Below are positions 25,519 through 35,580 of a DNA stretch of 35,667 nt, in pieces (the first letter of the stretch is position 1; each line of letters begins with the position of its first letter). The stretch comes from Acetobacteraceae bacterium (GTDB lineage Bacteria > Pseudomonadota > Alphaproteobacteria > Acetobacterales > Acetobacteraceae), in NCBI GenBank assembly GCA_009693795.1, contig SHWN01000008.1, positions 1 to 35,667 of the forward strand, read 5' to 3'. The notes beneath the pieces were generated by a model. The model worked only from the letters and a program-made list of their open reading frames with translations. It was not told where the DNA came from and did no database searches. Both the position numbers and the translations under genes were made by a program.

Positions 25519-27615
25519 TCAAGCCCCTTCGTGCCACCACGCCAGCACGGCGCAACCCAGGATCAGCGGCAAGGCCGCCCAAGGCGGCAGCAGGCTCAGC
25601 GCCGTAATGCCCGTCACCACATGGTCATGCCGCCGCTGCAACCCGATCCAATTGCCGCCCGAGGCATCCCGCCCGATCTCCGTTCGACGCAGTTGCGGCA
25701 CCACGGCACGGCCGTTTTCGACCAGAAAATGCACCCCACCACCCGAGGCCCGCGCCGGCCCCGCCAACACCCCCGCCGCCGCGCGCAGATCGGCCAGTTC
25801 CAACGGGTTCGCCGCACCCACCGCGGCAAAGGCATTGCGCGCACCATCGCTCACCTGCCACACACCCAAAGCCCGCGCCATAACGCTCGCCGTCGCCCGC
25901 CCCGGCGCCGTCTCCGTCATGGTCAGGACACTGACCCGCCCCTCCGGGTCCGTGACCCGCAAGTCCGGCGCCGGACCTTCGGCGATACTCCGCCGCTCAA
26001 TCCGCAGCCCGCCCGGTTCAGCCCGGGCAATCAAGGCATTTTCCTCCAACTCCGGTTGCTGCATCAGCCAATGCGCCACCCGGCGCAGTAATTCCGCCTG
26101 CGGCCCACCGCCCTGATGGCCGCGCAGCCACAACCAGATTTGATCGGACAACAGCAACGCCGCTCGCCCCTGGCCCATGCGCTCCAACACCAGCAGCGGA
26201 GAACCGTCCGGTGTCGCCAGAACCACCTCGCCGGTCACCTGCTCGGCATGAACGCGCCGATACCACGACCCCCAGGCCGCCTCGCTCTCGGCCCGAGCCG
26301 GATCATTCGCCCCCTCCAGCGCCGCCGTCACCGGATGGCGCGCCCCCAAAGCGGTCACGCGCGGACGAAACGCCCCCGCCACCACCCCGGCGCCAAACGA
26401 CCGCCCAGATAAGGCCGGCGCCAGAGGCGTATTAGCGAGCGACGTCGCGCCGACAAATTCCGGCCCAACCGAGATCAGCAACGCCCCGCCATTTTTCACA
26501 TGCTCGGCGATATTGGCGTAATAATTCATCGGCAGCAGCCCGCGATTCTGAAACCGGTCCAAAATCACCAGATCGAATTCCGGCAGCTTCACCTGAAACA
26601 ATTCGCGCACCGGAAAGGCAATCAGCGCCAGTTCGTTCAACGGCGTCATGTCGTCTTTTTCCGGCGGGCGCAGGATGGTGAAATGTACTAGATCCACCGC
26701 CGGATCAGCCTTGAGCAACCGCCGCCAAGTCCGCGCGCCGGAATGCGGCTCGCCGGAGACCAGCAGCACGCGCAGCCGGTCGCGCACGCCATTGATCTCT
26801 ACCACCGCGCGGTTGTTGATCGCCGAGACCTCGCCCGCCAACTTTTCCACCTGCAAATCGAGCACGATCGGCCCGGCGCGCACGATCGGCACCGCAATGC
26901 GATATTCCTGGCCAATCGGCACCATCTCGGTCCGCGCCAACTCGCCATCGCGGCGAATGCTCAGCCGCGCCTGCGCCGCCGGCCGCGCCACCCCCAGATC
27001 GTCCACCGCAACGCGCAAGGTCACGCTCTTGCCGACAATGCCAAATCCCGGCGCTTCGATCAGGCGCAACCGCCGATCCGTTTCCTCACCGCGCGCCGGC
27101 ACCAGCACATGTAGCGGCGCGCCACCCGGCACCGCGGCGGGCACGTCATGCGCCTGCCCATCGGTGATCGCGATGACCCCGGCCAGCCGCCCACGCGGAA
27201 TATTCGACAGCGCCCGCTCCATCGCGCCAAACAATTTTGTCCCGCCATTGCCAGATTCCGGCACCGTGATCGTCTGCAGGTCGATCTCCGGCAACCGCGC
27301 CACCTGCGCCTGAATTTCTTCCTGTGCCTGTGCCGCCAGGCTCGCCCGCTCACCCACCTGCATCGAGGCCGACTGATCGACCACCAACAAGGCAATATCA
27401 GGCAAGGTTTTCCAGTCCTCCTGCACCAGCCGCGGCCCCGCCAGCCAGGCCAGCAAGAGGACAAAACACGCCGCCCGCCACAGCACCCCCCGGGCCCGCC
27501 GCCATAGCGCGAGCCCCAGCAGCAACGCACACAGCACGGCCAAACCCACCAACAGCCAGGCCGGCAGCAGCAGATCGAAGCGCAACGCCGCGAAAACCTG
27601 TTCCGCGCGATTCAT
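25519..27615 (-). CDS. Membrane-anchored VWA-like protein of the MoxR-associated operon
   Basis: N-terminal TMs then DIALLVVDQSASMQVGERASL (MIDAS-like DxSxS), C-terminal TM; translationally coupled to the upstream gene. Confidence 0.75.
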   Translation of the reverse strand: MNRAEQVFAALRFDLLLPAWLLVGLAVLCALLLGLALWRRARGVLWRAACFVLLLAWLAGPRLVQEDWKTLPDIALLVVDQSASMQVGERASLAAQAQEEIQAQVARLPEIDLQTITVPESGNGGTKLFGAMERALSNIPRGRLAGVIAITDGQAHDVPAAVPGGAPLHVLVPARGEETDRRLRLIEAPGFGIVGKSVTLRVAVDDLGVARPAAQARLSIRRDGELARTEMVPIGQEYRIAVPIVRAGPIVLDLQVEKLAGEVSAINNRAVVEINGVRDRLRVLLVSGEPHSGARTWRRLLKADPAVDLVHFTILRPPEKDDMTPLNELALIAFPVRELFQVKLPEFDLVILDRFQNRGLLPMNYYANIAEHVKNGGALLISVGPEFVGATSLANTPLAPALSGRSFGAGVVAGAFRPRVTALGARHPVTAALEGANDPARAESEAAWGSWYRRVHAEQVTGEVVLATPDGSPLLVLERMGQGRAALLLSDQIWLWLRGHQGGGPQAELLRRVAHWLMQQPELEENALIARAEPGGLRIERRSIAEGPAPDLRVTDPEGRVSVLTMTETAPGRATASVMARALGVWQVSDGARNAFAAVGAANPLELADLRAAAGVLAGPARASGGGVHFLVENGRAVVPQLRRTEIGRDASGGNWIGLQRRHDHVVTGITALSLLPPWAALPLILGCAVLAWWHEGA

Positions 27616-30335
27616 TGGCCCAGCCGCTCCAGAATGGCCGGCACATGCACCTGGTCGCCCTTATAATTCCCGGTCAGTGCATACATCACCAAATTCACCC
27701 CGAACCGGTAGGCCAATTGCCGCTGCCGCACCCCTCCTGGCACGGTGGCATAGGGATTGCGCCCCGCGCCATCCACCGCCCAGGCCGACGCCCAGTCATG
27801 CCCACCGATAATCACAGGAGAAACACTGTCATTCGCCCGGTCCTGCTCGCGCTGCACCCAGACCGAACCGCCGCCGAAGCGCCCCGGAAACTCTCCCAAT
27901 AGATAGAATGCCCGGGCCAGCACATGCTCATTGTCCAGCGGGATCAGCGGTGGCACCACCAGCCCGGTGGCCAGACGCTCCAGCGCTGCCTCGGTCCCCG
28001 GCGCAAACCCCTCGCCCGTGCCCGAACCACGCGTATCGATCAGGATGATTCCACCCCGGCTCATATATTCGTTCAACGCCGTCTGCGCCGCTGCATCAAG
28101 CGGCGCCGCCTCGGCAATGATCGGCCAGTAAAGCAACGGGTAAAAACTCAAGTCGTCCAGCCCCGGGATCACCGCATCGGGCGCTGCCAGCGCGGCCGCG
28201 GCGCGCTGGTTCACGTAGTTGGACAAACCACTCAACCCCTGCTGCGTGATCCCATCCACCCGCGCATCGCCGGTGACGATATAACCCAGCCGCGTCGCCA
28301 GCGCCGGCGCCTCCTGGGCCCGCGCCTCCTGGGCCACCACGCCCCGGACGGGCAGCAACAACACCAGCCCCACCGCGACAACCCGCCTTCCCAACAACCC
28401 ACGCATCATTAGGCCGATCAGCATATCGAGTACCAGCAACGCCACCGAGGCCGCCATTAGCCACGGCCCCAGCGCCCGCTCCAGCGCCCCGCCCACCAAA
28501 CTTTCGATCCGCGCCCCGGAAATCGCTGGCGCCGCCTCCGGCTCGGGCAACTGGTTGCCGAGGTTCAACGCCTGCCGGCTATTCTCCGCCCCATACAGCC
28601 CGGGTGGATGCGCCGCCGAGACAGGGGTTGCCGCAAAGGCCTCCGCCGCCAACCCGCGCGCGGCCGGTGGCGACGCCCCCAACAACCCGAACCCGTCCAG
28701 GCTCTCCGCCGGCGCCAGCACCGTCCCTGACAGCGGACTGCCTACCCCAACCGAGACCTGCACCAACCGGCGCAACATCTCCACGAACAACCCGGACAAC
28801 GGCAGATCCGACCAATCCGCATTCGCCGTCACATGAAACAACACGATCCGCCCAGCCCCCCGCACGGCTTCCGTCACCAAGGGCGTCCCATCGGCCAAAG
28901 CCGCCCAGCTGTGCTCCGCCAGTTGCGCCGTCGGCTCCGCCAGCACTTGCCGGCTCACCCGTACCTCGTCCGGCACCGGCAACCCGGCAAACGGCGAGGC
29001 CGCCGGAAACGCCGCCAAGGCGACCGGCTGGTTCCACGACAAAGCCCCGCCCAATTGCCGATCCCCCGCCAGCAACCGCACCGGCAACAACGGATCGACC
29101 CGCGATAGTCGCGCCGCCACCTGCGACGCCTCCGCCATGCGCGGCCCGGCAAAGCGCACCAGCAACCCGCCCTTCTCCACCCATTGCAGCAGCGCCGTCC
29201 GTTCCGCTCCCTCCGAGACCACCCGATCCGCCAGCACGAGGACGGAAAGATCACGCCCCAGCAGCGCCTCGATGGTCCCCTGGCGCAGTTCGGCATAAGG
29301 TGCCAGCGCCCGGCGTAGATAGAATAACGGTCCCGTCAGTGGTGCCTCGGCCGAGATGATATCCCCCGCCAGCAACCCCACCGGGCGATGCCTCCAGCGC
29401 TCATCCAGCAAAGCGACCGAGGCCACCGAAGGCGTCCCCTCGATCACTAGCCGTTCCAGCCGGTTGCGCAATTCTGGCGGCAGCACGATCGCCGCTTCAC
29501 CACTCCCCGCCCCCGCCGGAACCTGGATGACCACCCGCCCCAGACTGCGCCCGTCACCGCTTTGCGCCAGCACGACATGGGAACTCGGCACCGCCTGCGG
29601 CGCCTGTGCCAGCCGCGCCACCAGCCGTTCCGCCTCCAGCCTCGGCGGTAACAGCACCCGCCCCGCCGGAACCGGCGTCTCGCAACAGATTTTTGTCACG
29701 CCGCCAATCCGCGTCAGCGCCGCCGCAAAGGCAGCAAAATCGCTGCCATGGGTCAACTCATCGGAGACAAACACCACCGAAGTACCGGGCTGCGCCCACC
29801 CCGCCAGCGCCGCCAGCGCGCTCGCGCGATCCGGCGCCCAGGATTTCGGCCGAAGCGCCGACAGCCGCGCCCGCGCCTCCGGTATCGGCAAAACCGGCGA
29901 GACGACCGGCTTCGCCCCAATCTCGCTGGTCGCGGTGAACAATAAAGCCACGCCACGCCCCGCCCGCTCCGCCCGGTCCAGCACCCCGCTCGCCGCCTGT
30001 GCGCGCAGCGGAAAATCACCGGCGGAGGCCCAGCCATCATCGATCACCAGCAAAACCGGCCCGGAGCCCCCAAAAGCCGCCCCCGCATCCAGCACCGGAC
30101 GCGCGATGGCAAGAATGACAAACCCCGCCGCCAGCACGCGCAAGGCCAACAGCCACCAGGACGTATGCGCCGGCGTCTCCTCCACCACCAGCAAATCACG
30201 CAGTAGCTGAATGGCGGGAAACCGCTCCACCAGCGGCGCCGGCGGCGTCACCCGCAGCAGCCACCACAGCAACGGCAAGGCTAGCAGCGCGAACAACACC
30301 CAGGGCGAGACAAAACTGAGCGCAAAAAAATTCAT
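27612..30335 (-). CDS. BatA N-terminal/DUF4159 domain-containing membrane protein
   Basis: MNFFALSFVSPWVLFALLALPLLWWLLRVTPPAP (BatA-type N-term) and C-terminal GDARVDGITQQGLSGLSNYVNQRAAA...DLSFYPLLYWPI...YMSRGGIILIDTRGSG...GRFGGGSVWVQ (DUF4159-like). Confidence 0.85.
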   Translation of the reverse strand: MNFFALSFVSPWVLFALLALPLLWWLLRVTPPAPLVERFPAIQLLRDLLVVEETPAHTSWWLLALRVLAAGFVILAIARPVLDAGAAFGGSGPVLLVIDDGWASAGDFPLRAQAASGVLDRAERAGRGVALLFTATSEIGAKPVVSPVLPIPEARARLSALRPKSWAPDRASALAALAGWAQPGTSVVFVSDELTHGSDFAAFAAALTRIGGVTKICCETPVPAGRVLLPPRLEAERLVARLAQAPQAVPSSHVVLAQSGDGRSLGRVVIQVPAGAGSGEAAIVLPPELRNRLERLVIEGTPSVASVALLDERWRHRPVGLLAGDIISAEAPLTGPLFYLRRALAPYAELRQGTIEALLGRDLSVLVLADRVVSEGAERTALLQWVEKGGLLVRFAGPRMAEASQVAARLSRVDPLLPVRLLAGDRQLGGALSWNQPVALAAFPAASPFAGLPVPDEVRVSRQVLAEPTAQLAEHSWAALADGTPLVTEAVRGAGRIVLFHVTANADWSDLPLSGLFVEMLRRLVQVSVGVGSPLSGTVLAPAESLDGFGLLGASPPAARGLAAEAFAATPVSAAHPPGLYGAENSRQALNLGNQLPEPEAAPAISGARIESLVGGALERALGPWLMAASVALLVLDMLIGLMMRGLLGRRVVAVGLVLLLPVRGVVAQEARAQEAPALATRLGYIVTGDARVDGITQQGLSGLSNYVNQRAAAALAAPDAVIPGLDDLSFYPLLYWPIIAEAAPLDAAAQTALNEYMSRGGIILIDTRGSGTGEGFAPGTEAALERLATGLVVPPLIPLDNEHVLARAFYLLGEFPGRFGGGSVWVQREQDRANDSVSPVIIGGHDWASAWAVDGAGRNPYATVPGGVRQRQLAYRFGVNLVMYALTGNYKGDQVHVPAILERLGQ

Positions 30336-31222
30336 CGCGTCGCCAGCGCCGCATACAGCGCCAACAACGCCGCCTCCGGCACATGATCCGTCCGATGCAC
30401 CGCAAAACCGAACCCCGCCGCCCCGCAGATCGCCCGCAACCCATCCTGCTGCGCCGCCAGCTTTTCCGCATAGGCCTCGCGCAGCACATCGACGCGCGGG
30501 ATCAGCAGCGGCGCCTCCCGCTCCAACCCTTCGAACCGCACCCGCCCCGCATAAGGCAGCAACGCCTCCGCCGGATCGAGGATCTGCACCGCATGCCCAC
30601 TCACCGGCACCGACGCCAAACGTCCGATCTCCGACTGAATTTCTGTCAGCGGCGCCAGAAAATCGCCAAACAACACCACCCGCGCATGCCGCGGCAGGTT
30701 CACGCGCGGCGGCAGGCCGACACCCTCGTCATCCCCCTCCAACAACTCCCCCGCCAGCTGCTCCAACCCGACCCGCCCAGACAACGCTCGCGCCCCTGGG
30801 CGCATCAGCACCACCCGCTCGCCGCCCCGCAGCAACAGGAGCGCCAGCGCAAGCAGTAGAATTTCCGCCCGCTCGCGCTTCTCCACCGCGGCCGCATGCG
30901 AATGCCAGCGCATCGACGCCGAGGCATCGGCCCAGAGGAAAACAGTCTGCGCCACTTCCCATTCCGTCTCGCGCACAAAGGCCCGGTCCGATTTCGCCGA
31001 TTTCCGCCAATCAATCCTCCGCGCCTCATCGCCGGGTAAAAACGGCCGAAACTGCCAGAAGCTATCCCCCAGCCCGACCCGCCGCCGCCCATGCACGCCC
31101 TCCGCGACGGTTGCCGCGACCCGCTCCGCCGCCACCATCAAGGGCGGCAGCCGCGCGCCCAACGCCTCGGCACGGCGCGCGAAGACCCAGGGGTGAATAA
31201 GGGCGTCAGCCAAGCCGTCCAA
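30332..31222 (-). CDS. DUF58 domain-containing protein
   Basis: VHGRRRVGLGDSFWQFRPFLPGDEARRIDWRKSAKSDRAFVRETEWEVAQTVFLWADASASM. Confidence 0.9.
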   Translation of the reverse strand: MDGLADALIHPWVFARRAEALGARLPPLMVAAERVAATVAEGVHGRRRVGLGDSFWQFRPFLPGDEARRIDWRKSAKSDRAFVRETEWEVAQTVFLWADASASMRWHSHAAAVEKRERAEILLLALALLLLRGGERVVLMRPGARALSGRVGLEQLAGELLEGDDEGVGLPPRVNLPRHARVVLFGDFLAPLTEIQSEIGRLASVPVSGHAVQILDPAEALLPYAGRVRFEGLEREAPLLIPRVDVLREAYAEKLAAQQDGLRAICGAAGFGFAVHRTDHVPEAALLALYAALATR

Positions 31223-32237
31223 CCAACCGGTCGATCACATCCGCCAAGGTGACGCCGTCGGCGCGCGCCGAAAAACTCAACGCCATGCGATGCCGCAACA
31301 CCGGCCGCGCCAAAGCCGCCACGTCATCCAGACTTGGCGCCAAGCGCTGATCCATCAACGCCCGCGCCCGGCAGGCCAGCATCAGCGCCTGGGCCGCGCG
31401 CGGCCCAGGCCCCCAAGCCACATGCTTGCGCACCATTTCATCGTCCGAGCTTTCCGGCCGCCCGCCGCGTACCATGGAAAGAATCCCATCCAACACGCTT
31501 TCCCCCACCGGCACCTGGCGGATTAGCGTCTGCGCCGCCAGCAACTCCTGATCCGACAACACCGGAACCGGCGTCGCATCCCGCGTCCCCGTCGTCGCCA
31601 GCAGCATGGTCCGCTCCGCCGCCAGCGCCGGATAGCCCACAGTCACTTCCAACAAAAACCGATCCAGCTGCGCCTCCGGCAACGGATAGGTACCTTCCTG
31701 CTCGATCGGATTCTGCGTCGCCAGCACATGAAACGGTTGCGGCAGCTTGTATTCCACCCCGCCCACCGTCACGCGGTGCTCCTGCATCGCCTGCAACAAA
31801 GCCGATTGCGTGCGCGGCGAAGCCCGATTGATCTCATCAGCCATCAACAACTGACAAAATACCGGCCCCAACACAAAGCGAAACGCCCGCTTGCCGTCAT
31901 GCTCCTCCAGCACCTCGCTGCCCAGAATATCCGGCGGCATCAAATCCGGCGTGAACTGCACCCGTTTGGTGCCCAACCCCAGCACCACGCCCAAAGTCTC
32001 CACCAGCCGCGACTTGCCCAGCCCAGGCACACCCACCAGCAACGCATGCCCGCCGCAGAGCAGGGTGATCAACGTATGCTCCACCACCTCGTCCTGGCCG
32101 AAGATCACCCGCGCGATCTCCGTCCGCACCGCACCGACCCGTTCCCCGAGCTTTTCAATTGCGGCGAGGATGACCGCCGGATCCTCCCCGGACGCCCCCC
32201 CTCCAAGCTGTGACATAAAGGCCATACCTGACGGCAT
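31206..32237 (-). CDS. MoxR family AAA ATPase
   Basis: GGHALLVGVPGLGKSRLVETLG; RVQFTPDLMPPDILGSEVLEE; LMADEINRASPRTQSALLQAMQEHRVTVGG; VLATQNPIEQEGTYPLPEAQLDRFLLEV. Confidence 0.94.
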   Translation of the reverse strand: MPSGMAFMSQLGGGASGEDPAVILAAIEKLGERVGAVRTEIARVIFGQDEVVEHTLITLLCGGHALLVGVPGLGKSRLVETLGVVLGLGTKRVQFTPDLMPPDILGSEVLEEHDGKRAFRFVLGPVFCQLLMADEINRASPRTQSALLQAMQEHRVTVGGVEYKLPQPFHVLATQNPIEQEGTYPLPEAQLDRFLLEVTVGYPALAAERTMLLATTGTRDATPVPVLSDQELLAAQTLIRQVPVGESVLDGILSMVRGGRPESSDDEMVRKHVAWGPGPRAAQALMLACRARALMDQRLAPSLDDVAALARPVLRHRMALSFSARADGVTLADVIDRLVGRLG

Positions 32238-32359
32238 AATTACGCCCCGCCCTATCTAAAAGATCGATTACTACCCAAACAGCACTTACACCAACGGGGC
32301 AATGCTACCCATGTACAGGGCCAACATGCGGCTCGGCTTTAGCACGAGGATACCTAATC

Positions 32360-32977
32360 GTGAGTGACAGCACATCAAGGCCTAATTTTTCTCCCCCGCA
32401 TCCCCATCTCTCGGTATCAAGCCTGACCACCACCGGCCCGATCACCACCTTGGTAAAACCCGCGCGAACCCCATTCGATTGCGGCGACCTCCCCTTTACC
32501 ATCCGCCGCAACGGCACCTGGATGTATATGGGCAGCCCGATCGGGCGAAAGGAACTGGTCTGCTTGTTCGCCACCGTCCTCAAGCGCGAAGCCGATGGCA
32601 CTTTTTTCCTCGAAACCCCCTCCGAGCACGGCCGCATTGTGGTGGAAGACGCCCCTTTCGTCGCCGTCGAGCTGAACTGGTCCGGCGATGGCCACACGCA
32701 AACCCTCTCCTTCCGGACCAATGTGGACGAAATCGTCACCGCCGGACCCAATAACCCGATCCGCGTCGTCCACGACCCGCTGACCGAGGAGCCCAGCCCC
32801 TATATCCTGCTCCGCCCCGGCAAAGGCCGCCTCGGCATCGAAGCCCGCATCAACCGCGCCGTCTATTACGAACTCGTCGCCCTCGCCGAAGCCGCGCAAG
32901 TCGGCGACCGGCCCATGCTCGGCGTCTGGAGTTTCGGCATATTCTTCCCCCTCGGCGATCTGCCCGAGGATATTTGA
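32360..32977 (+). CDS. DUF1285 domain-containing protein
   Basis: FDCGDLPFTIRRNGTWMYMGSPIGRKELVCLFATVLKREADGTFFLETPSEHGRIVVEDAPFVAVEL. Confidence 0.85.
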   Translation: MSDSTSRPNFSPPHPHLSVSSLTTTGPITTLVKPARTPFDCGDLPFTIRRNGTWMYMGSPIGRKELVCLFATVLKREADGTFFLETPSEHGRIVVEDAPFVAVELNWSGDGHTQTLSFRTNVDEIVTAGPNNPIRVVHDPLTEEPSPYILLRPGKGRLGIEARINRAVYYELVALAEAAQVGDRPMLGVWSFGIFFPLGDLPEDI

Positions 32978-32982
32978 CCGCA

Positions 32983-33573
32983 ATGCACGCCGTCGAACTG
33001 CGCGCCCGCATCGCGCGCTTCCCCCGTTCGCCCGCCCCGCTCGCCAGCGACGACGCGTCGATGTTCACCGACGGCAAACTCACCGCCGCCGCCGTGCTGA
33101 TCCCCATCATCCTCGGCCCGCAGCCTGCCATCCTGCTCACCAAGCGCAGCGCCCGCATGGCCAAGCATGCCGGCCAGGTCAGTTTCCCCGGCGGACGAAT
33201 CGACCCCAAGGATGCCCACGCCGAAGCCGCCGCCTTGCGCGAGGCCGAGGAAGAAATCGCCCTAGCCCCGCACCATGTCGAACTCGCCGGCCGCCTCGGC
33301 GATTATGTTACCGGCACCGGCTATGCCATCACCCCCATCCTCGGCTTCATCGCCTCCGGCCTCGCCTTCCGCCCCAACCCGCGCGAGGTGGACGCGGTAT
33401 TCGAATTCTCCCTTGCCACCCTGCTCGACCCCGACGCTCCCACCCGCCAGCGCCATTTCACCCACAACCTCTGGCGCGATTACTGGGTCTGGCCACATCC
33501 AGAGCATTTCATCTGGGGCGCCACGGCTGGTATCCTGGTCCACCTCGCCGCGCTGCTCCGCGATCCCGCCTGA
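32983..33573 (+). CDS. NUDIX hydrolase, CoA pyrophosphatase family
   Basis: HAGQVSFPGGRIDPKDAHAEAAALREAEEEIAL (Nudix box). Confidence 0.9.
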   Translation: MHAVELRARIARFPRSPAPLASDDASMFTDGKLTAAAVLIPIILGPQPAILLTKRSARMAKHAGQVSFPGGRIDPKDAHAEAAALREAEEEIALAPHHVELAGRLGDYVTGTGYAITPILGFIASGLAFRPNPREVDAVFEFSLATLLDPDAPTRQRHFTHNLWRDYWVWPHPEHFIWGATAGILVHLAALLRDPA

Positions 33574-33595
33574 ATTTTTTTCCGAAAGGCCACCC

Positions 33596-33841
33596 ATGCT
33601 CGGCCTGATCGAATTTTTTCTCCTGCTCGTGCCCATCGCCGTCTACGCGCTCTGGCGCTTCACCGCCGCGCAGGGTGGCCCCTCGCCACGCGCCCTCATC
33701 GCCGGCGCCGGCGCCGTGGTGGTACTCGCCATGTCCCTGCTCTTCTATATCCGCGAGGAACGCATGGACCCCACCGCCACCTACATTCCACCCAAACTGC
33801 AAGATGGCCGCCTCATCCCTGGCCACATCACCGCCAAATGA
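33596..33841 (+). CDS. Small membrane protein (DUF6111-like)
   Basis: MLGLIEFFLLLVPIAVYALWRFTAAQGG...REERMDPTATYIPPKLQDGRLIPGHITAK; stop overlaps cca start (ATGA). Confidence 0.7.
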   Translation: MLGLIEFFLLLVPIAVYALWRFTAAQGGPSPRALIAGAGAVVVLAMSLLFYIREERMDPTATYIPPKLQDGRLIPGHITAK

Positions 33842-35019
33842 GCCGCCCAAACATCCTCGACGACCCAGGCCTGCAAGCGATCCTGGCGGCCATATCAGAT
33901 GCCCGCATCGTCGGCGGCGCCGTGCGCGACACGCTGGCCGGCCTGCCCACCCACGACATCGACCTCGCCACGCAGAGCGAACCCGATGCGGTCATCACCG
34001 CCCTGCGCAAAGCCGGCCTGAAAGCCATCCCCACAGGCCTCGTCCACGGCACCGTCACCGCGGTCGTCGCGCTGCCAGGAGGGGGCCATCGCGGCTATGA
34101 AATCACCACACTCCGCCGCGACATCGCCACCGATGGCCGCCACGCCACCATCGCCTTCACCGACGATTGGCGCGCAGACGCGGCTAGGCGCGACTTCACC
34201 ATCAATGCCATGTCGATGGACGCAACCGGCACGATTTTCGATTACTTTCACGGTACCGAGGATCTCCGCGCCGGCCTCCTCCGCTTCGTCGGCGAGCCCA
34301 CAGCCCGCATCGCGGAAGATTATCTGCGCATCCTCCGTTTTTTTCGCTTCTGGGCGCGCTACGGCAGCGAAACCCCCGACCAACCCACCATCGCCGCGCT
34401 GCGCACCGGCATTCCCGGCCTTGCCCAGCTCTCCGTCGAGCGTATCTGGACCGAGTTTTCCCGCATCCTCGCCACTCCCGGCCCCATGCCGACGATGAAC
34501 TTAATGAACGAGCTAGGCATCCTCTCCGCCATCATCCCCGAAGGCACATCGCCCGCCCGCCTGCAAACGCTGATCGCCGCCAACGCCCCACCCGATCCCC
34601 TCCTCCGCCTCGCCGCCCTGCTCACCGGCGACGCCCTCACCTTCGCCACCCGCCTCCGCCTTTCCGCCGCCGAACGCGACCGCCTCATCGCCCTCCTCGC
34701 CGCCCCCCCACCCAACGACAACGACGACGACGACACATTGCGCCGCCACCTCGCGGACACCCCGACCGAAACCCTCATCGGCCGAACCTGGCTAAACGGC
34801 GCGCCCACGACGGGATGGGCAGCGCTCCGCGCCCGCCTCCAAGCCATCCACCGCCCGATCTTCCCACTGGAAGGCCGCGACGCCCTGGCCATCGGCCTCC
34901 CCCCCGGCCCCTCCATCGGCATTCTGCTCCACGAAATCCGTACATGGTGGCTCACCAATGGCTGCCGCGCCGATTCCGAAACCTGCCGTGCCGAACTGCA
35001 CCGCCGCGCGCAGATCTAA
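33838..35019 (+). CDS. cca: CCA tRNA nucleotidyltransferase / poly(A) polymerase family
   Basis: IVGGAVRDTLAGLPTHDIDLATQSEPD...RRDFTINAMSMDATGTIFDYFHGTEDLRAGLLRFVGEPTARIAEDYLRILRFFRFWARYG. Confidence 0.94.
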   Translation: MSRPNILDDPGLQAILAAISDARIVGGAVRDTLAGLPTHDIDLATQSEPDAVITALRKAGLKAIPTGLVHGTVTAVVALPGGGHRGYEITTLRRDIATDGRHATIAFTDDWRADAARRDFTINAMSMDATGTIFDYFHGTEDLRAGLLRFVGEPTARIAEDYLRILRFFRFWARYGSETPDQPTIAALRTGIPGLAQLSVERIWTEFSRILATPGPMPTMNLMNELGILSAIIPEGTSPARLQTLIAANAPPDPLLRLAALLTGDALTFATRLRLSAAERDRLIALLAAPPPNDNDDDDTLRRHLADTPTETLIGRTWLNGAPTTGWAALRARLQAIHRPIFPLEGRDALAIGLPPGPSIGILLHEIRTWWLTNGCRADSETCRAELHRRAQI

Positions 35020-35066
35020 CCCTTATGCCCGCGCAGGCTGGCATCCACGTCTTGACGTTCGCCGGA

Positions 35067-35527
35067 TCACACCGCTCCCGCCTCTTCCCCCAAATACACT
35101 GCCCGCACCCGCGTATCCGCCCAGATTTCCGCCACGCTCCCCTGCGCGATCAGCGCCCCGCGATTGAGAACAAGAACCTGATCCGCTGTCGCGAACAACG
35201 TCCCCATGTCATGTTCGGTAAACAACACCGCCAGATCGCGTTCACACGCCAGACGCCTGCCCAGCCAATCCTGCCATGTCGAGCTGCGCCAACAAATCAT
35301 CCGCCGCCACCTGAAATGTCCGCCCCACCCGCAGCCACCAGATTTTTTCCGGTGTCCACCCCCGTAATATCTCGCCCATCAAGAAAAACCCGCCCCGCAT
35401 CGGGGCAGAGCTGACCCTTGAGAAAGTTAAAACAGCTTGACGTCCCCGCCGCGAGTTGAAACGACACATCCAGCACCGCATGCATTTGGTGCTGGTCTAT
35501 CTGGCTGGCAAGCGGCCGGAATCGCAT
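35067..35527 (-). pseudogene. Branched-chain amino-acid-type ABC ATPase (LivG-like), frameshifted and internally deleted
   Basis: Fragments in different frames: AVLDVSFQLAAGTSSCFNFLKGQLCPDAGRVFLDGRDITGVDTGKN; RVGRTFQVAADDLLAQLDMAGLAGQ; CERDLAVLFTEHDMGTLFATADQVLVLNRGALIAQGSVAEIWADTRVRAVYLGEE. Signature and Walker B segments missing. Confidence 0.85.
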
Positions 35528-35538
35528 CGCTCCGTTGG

Positions 35539-35580
35539 CTCGAGCGGGGTGCGTTTAGGTAGAAACGCATCCCGCCCGAG
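35539..35580. repeat. Palindromic intergenic element, 18-bp imperfect stem
   Basis: CTCGAGCGGGGTGCGTTT-aggtag-AAACGCATCCCGCCCGAG, 16/18 complementary plus one G-U. Confidence 0.75.

Noticed and set aside
25519-27615. Toxin or defence role for the VWA/MoxR genes
   Set aside because: No nuclease, protease effector or defence-associated partner; arrangement matches the ordinary MoxR/DUF58/DUF4159 module.
30211-31200. 329-aa plus-strand ORF
   Set aside because: Antisense to the DUF58 gene; Pro/Ala-rich shadow ORF.
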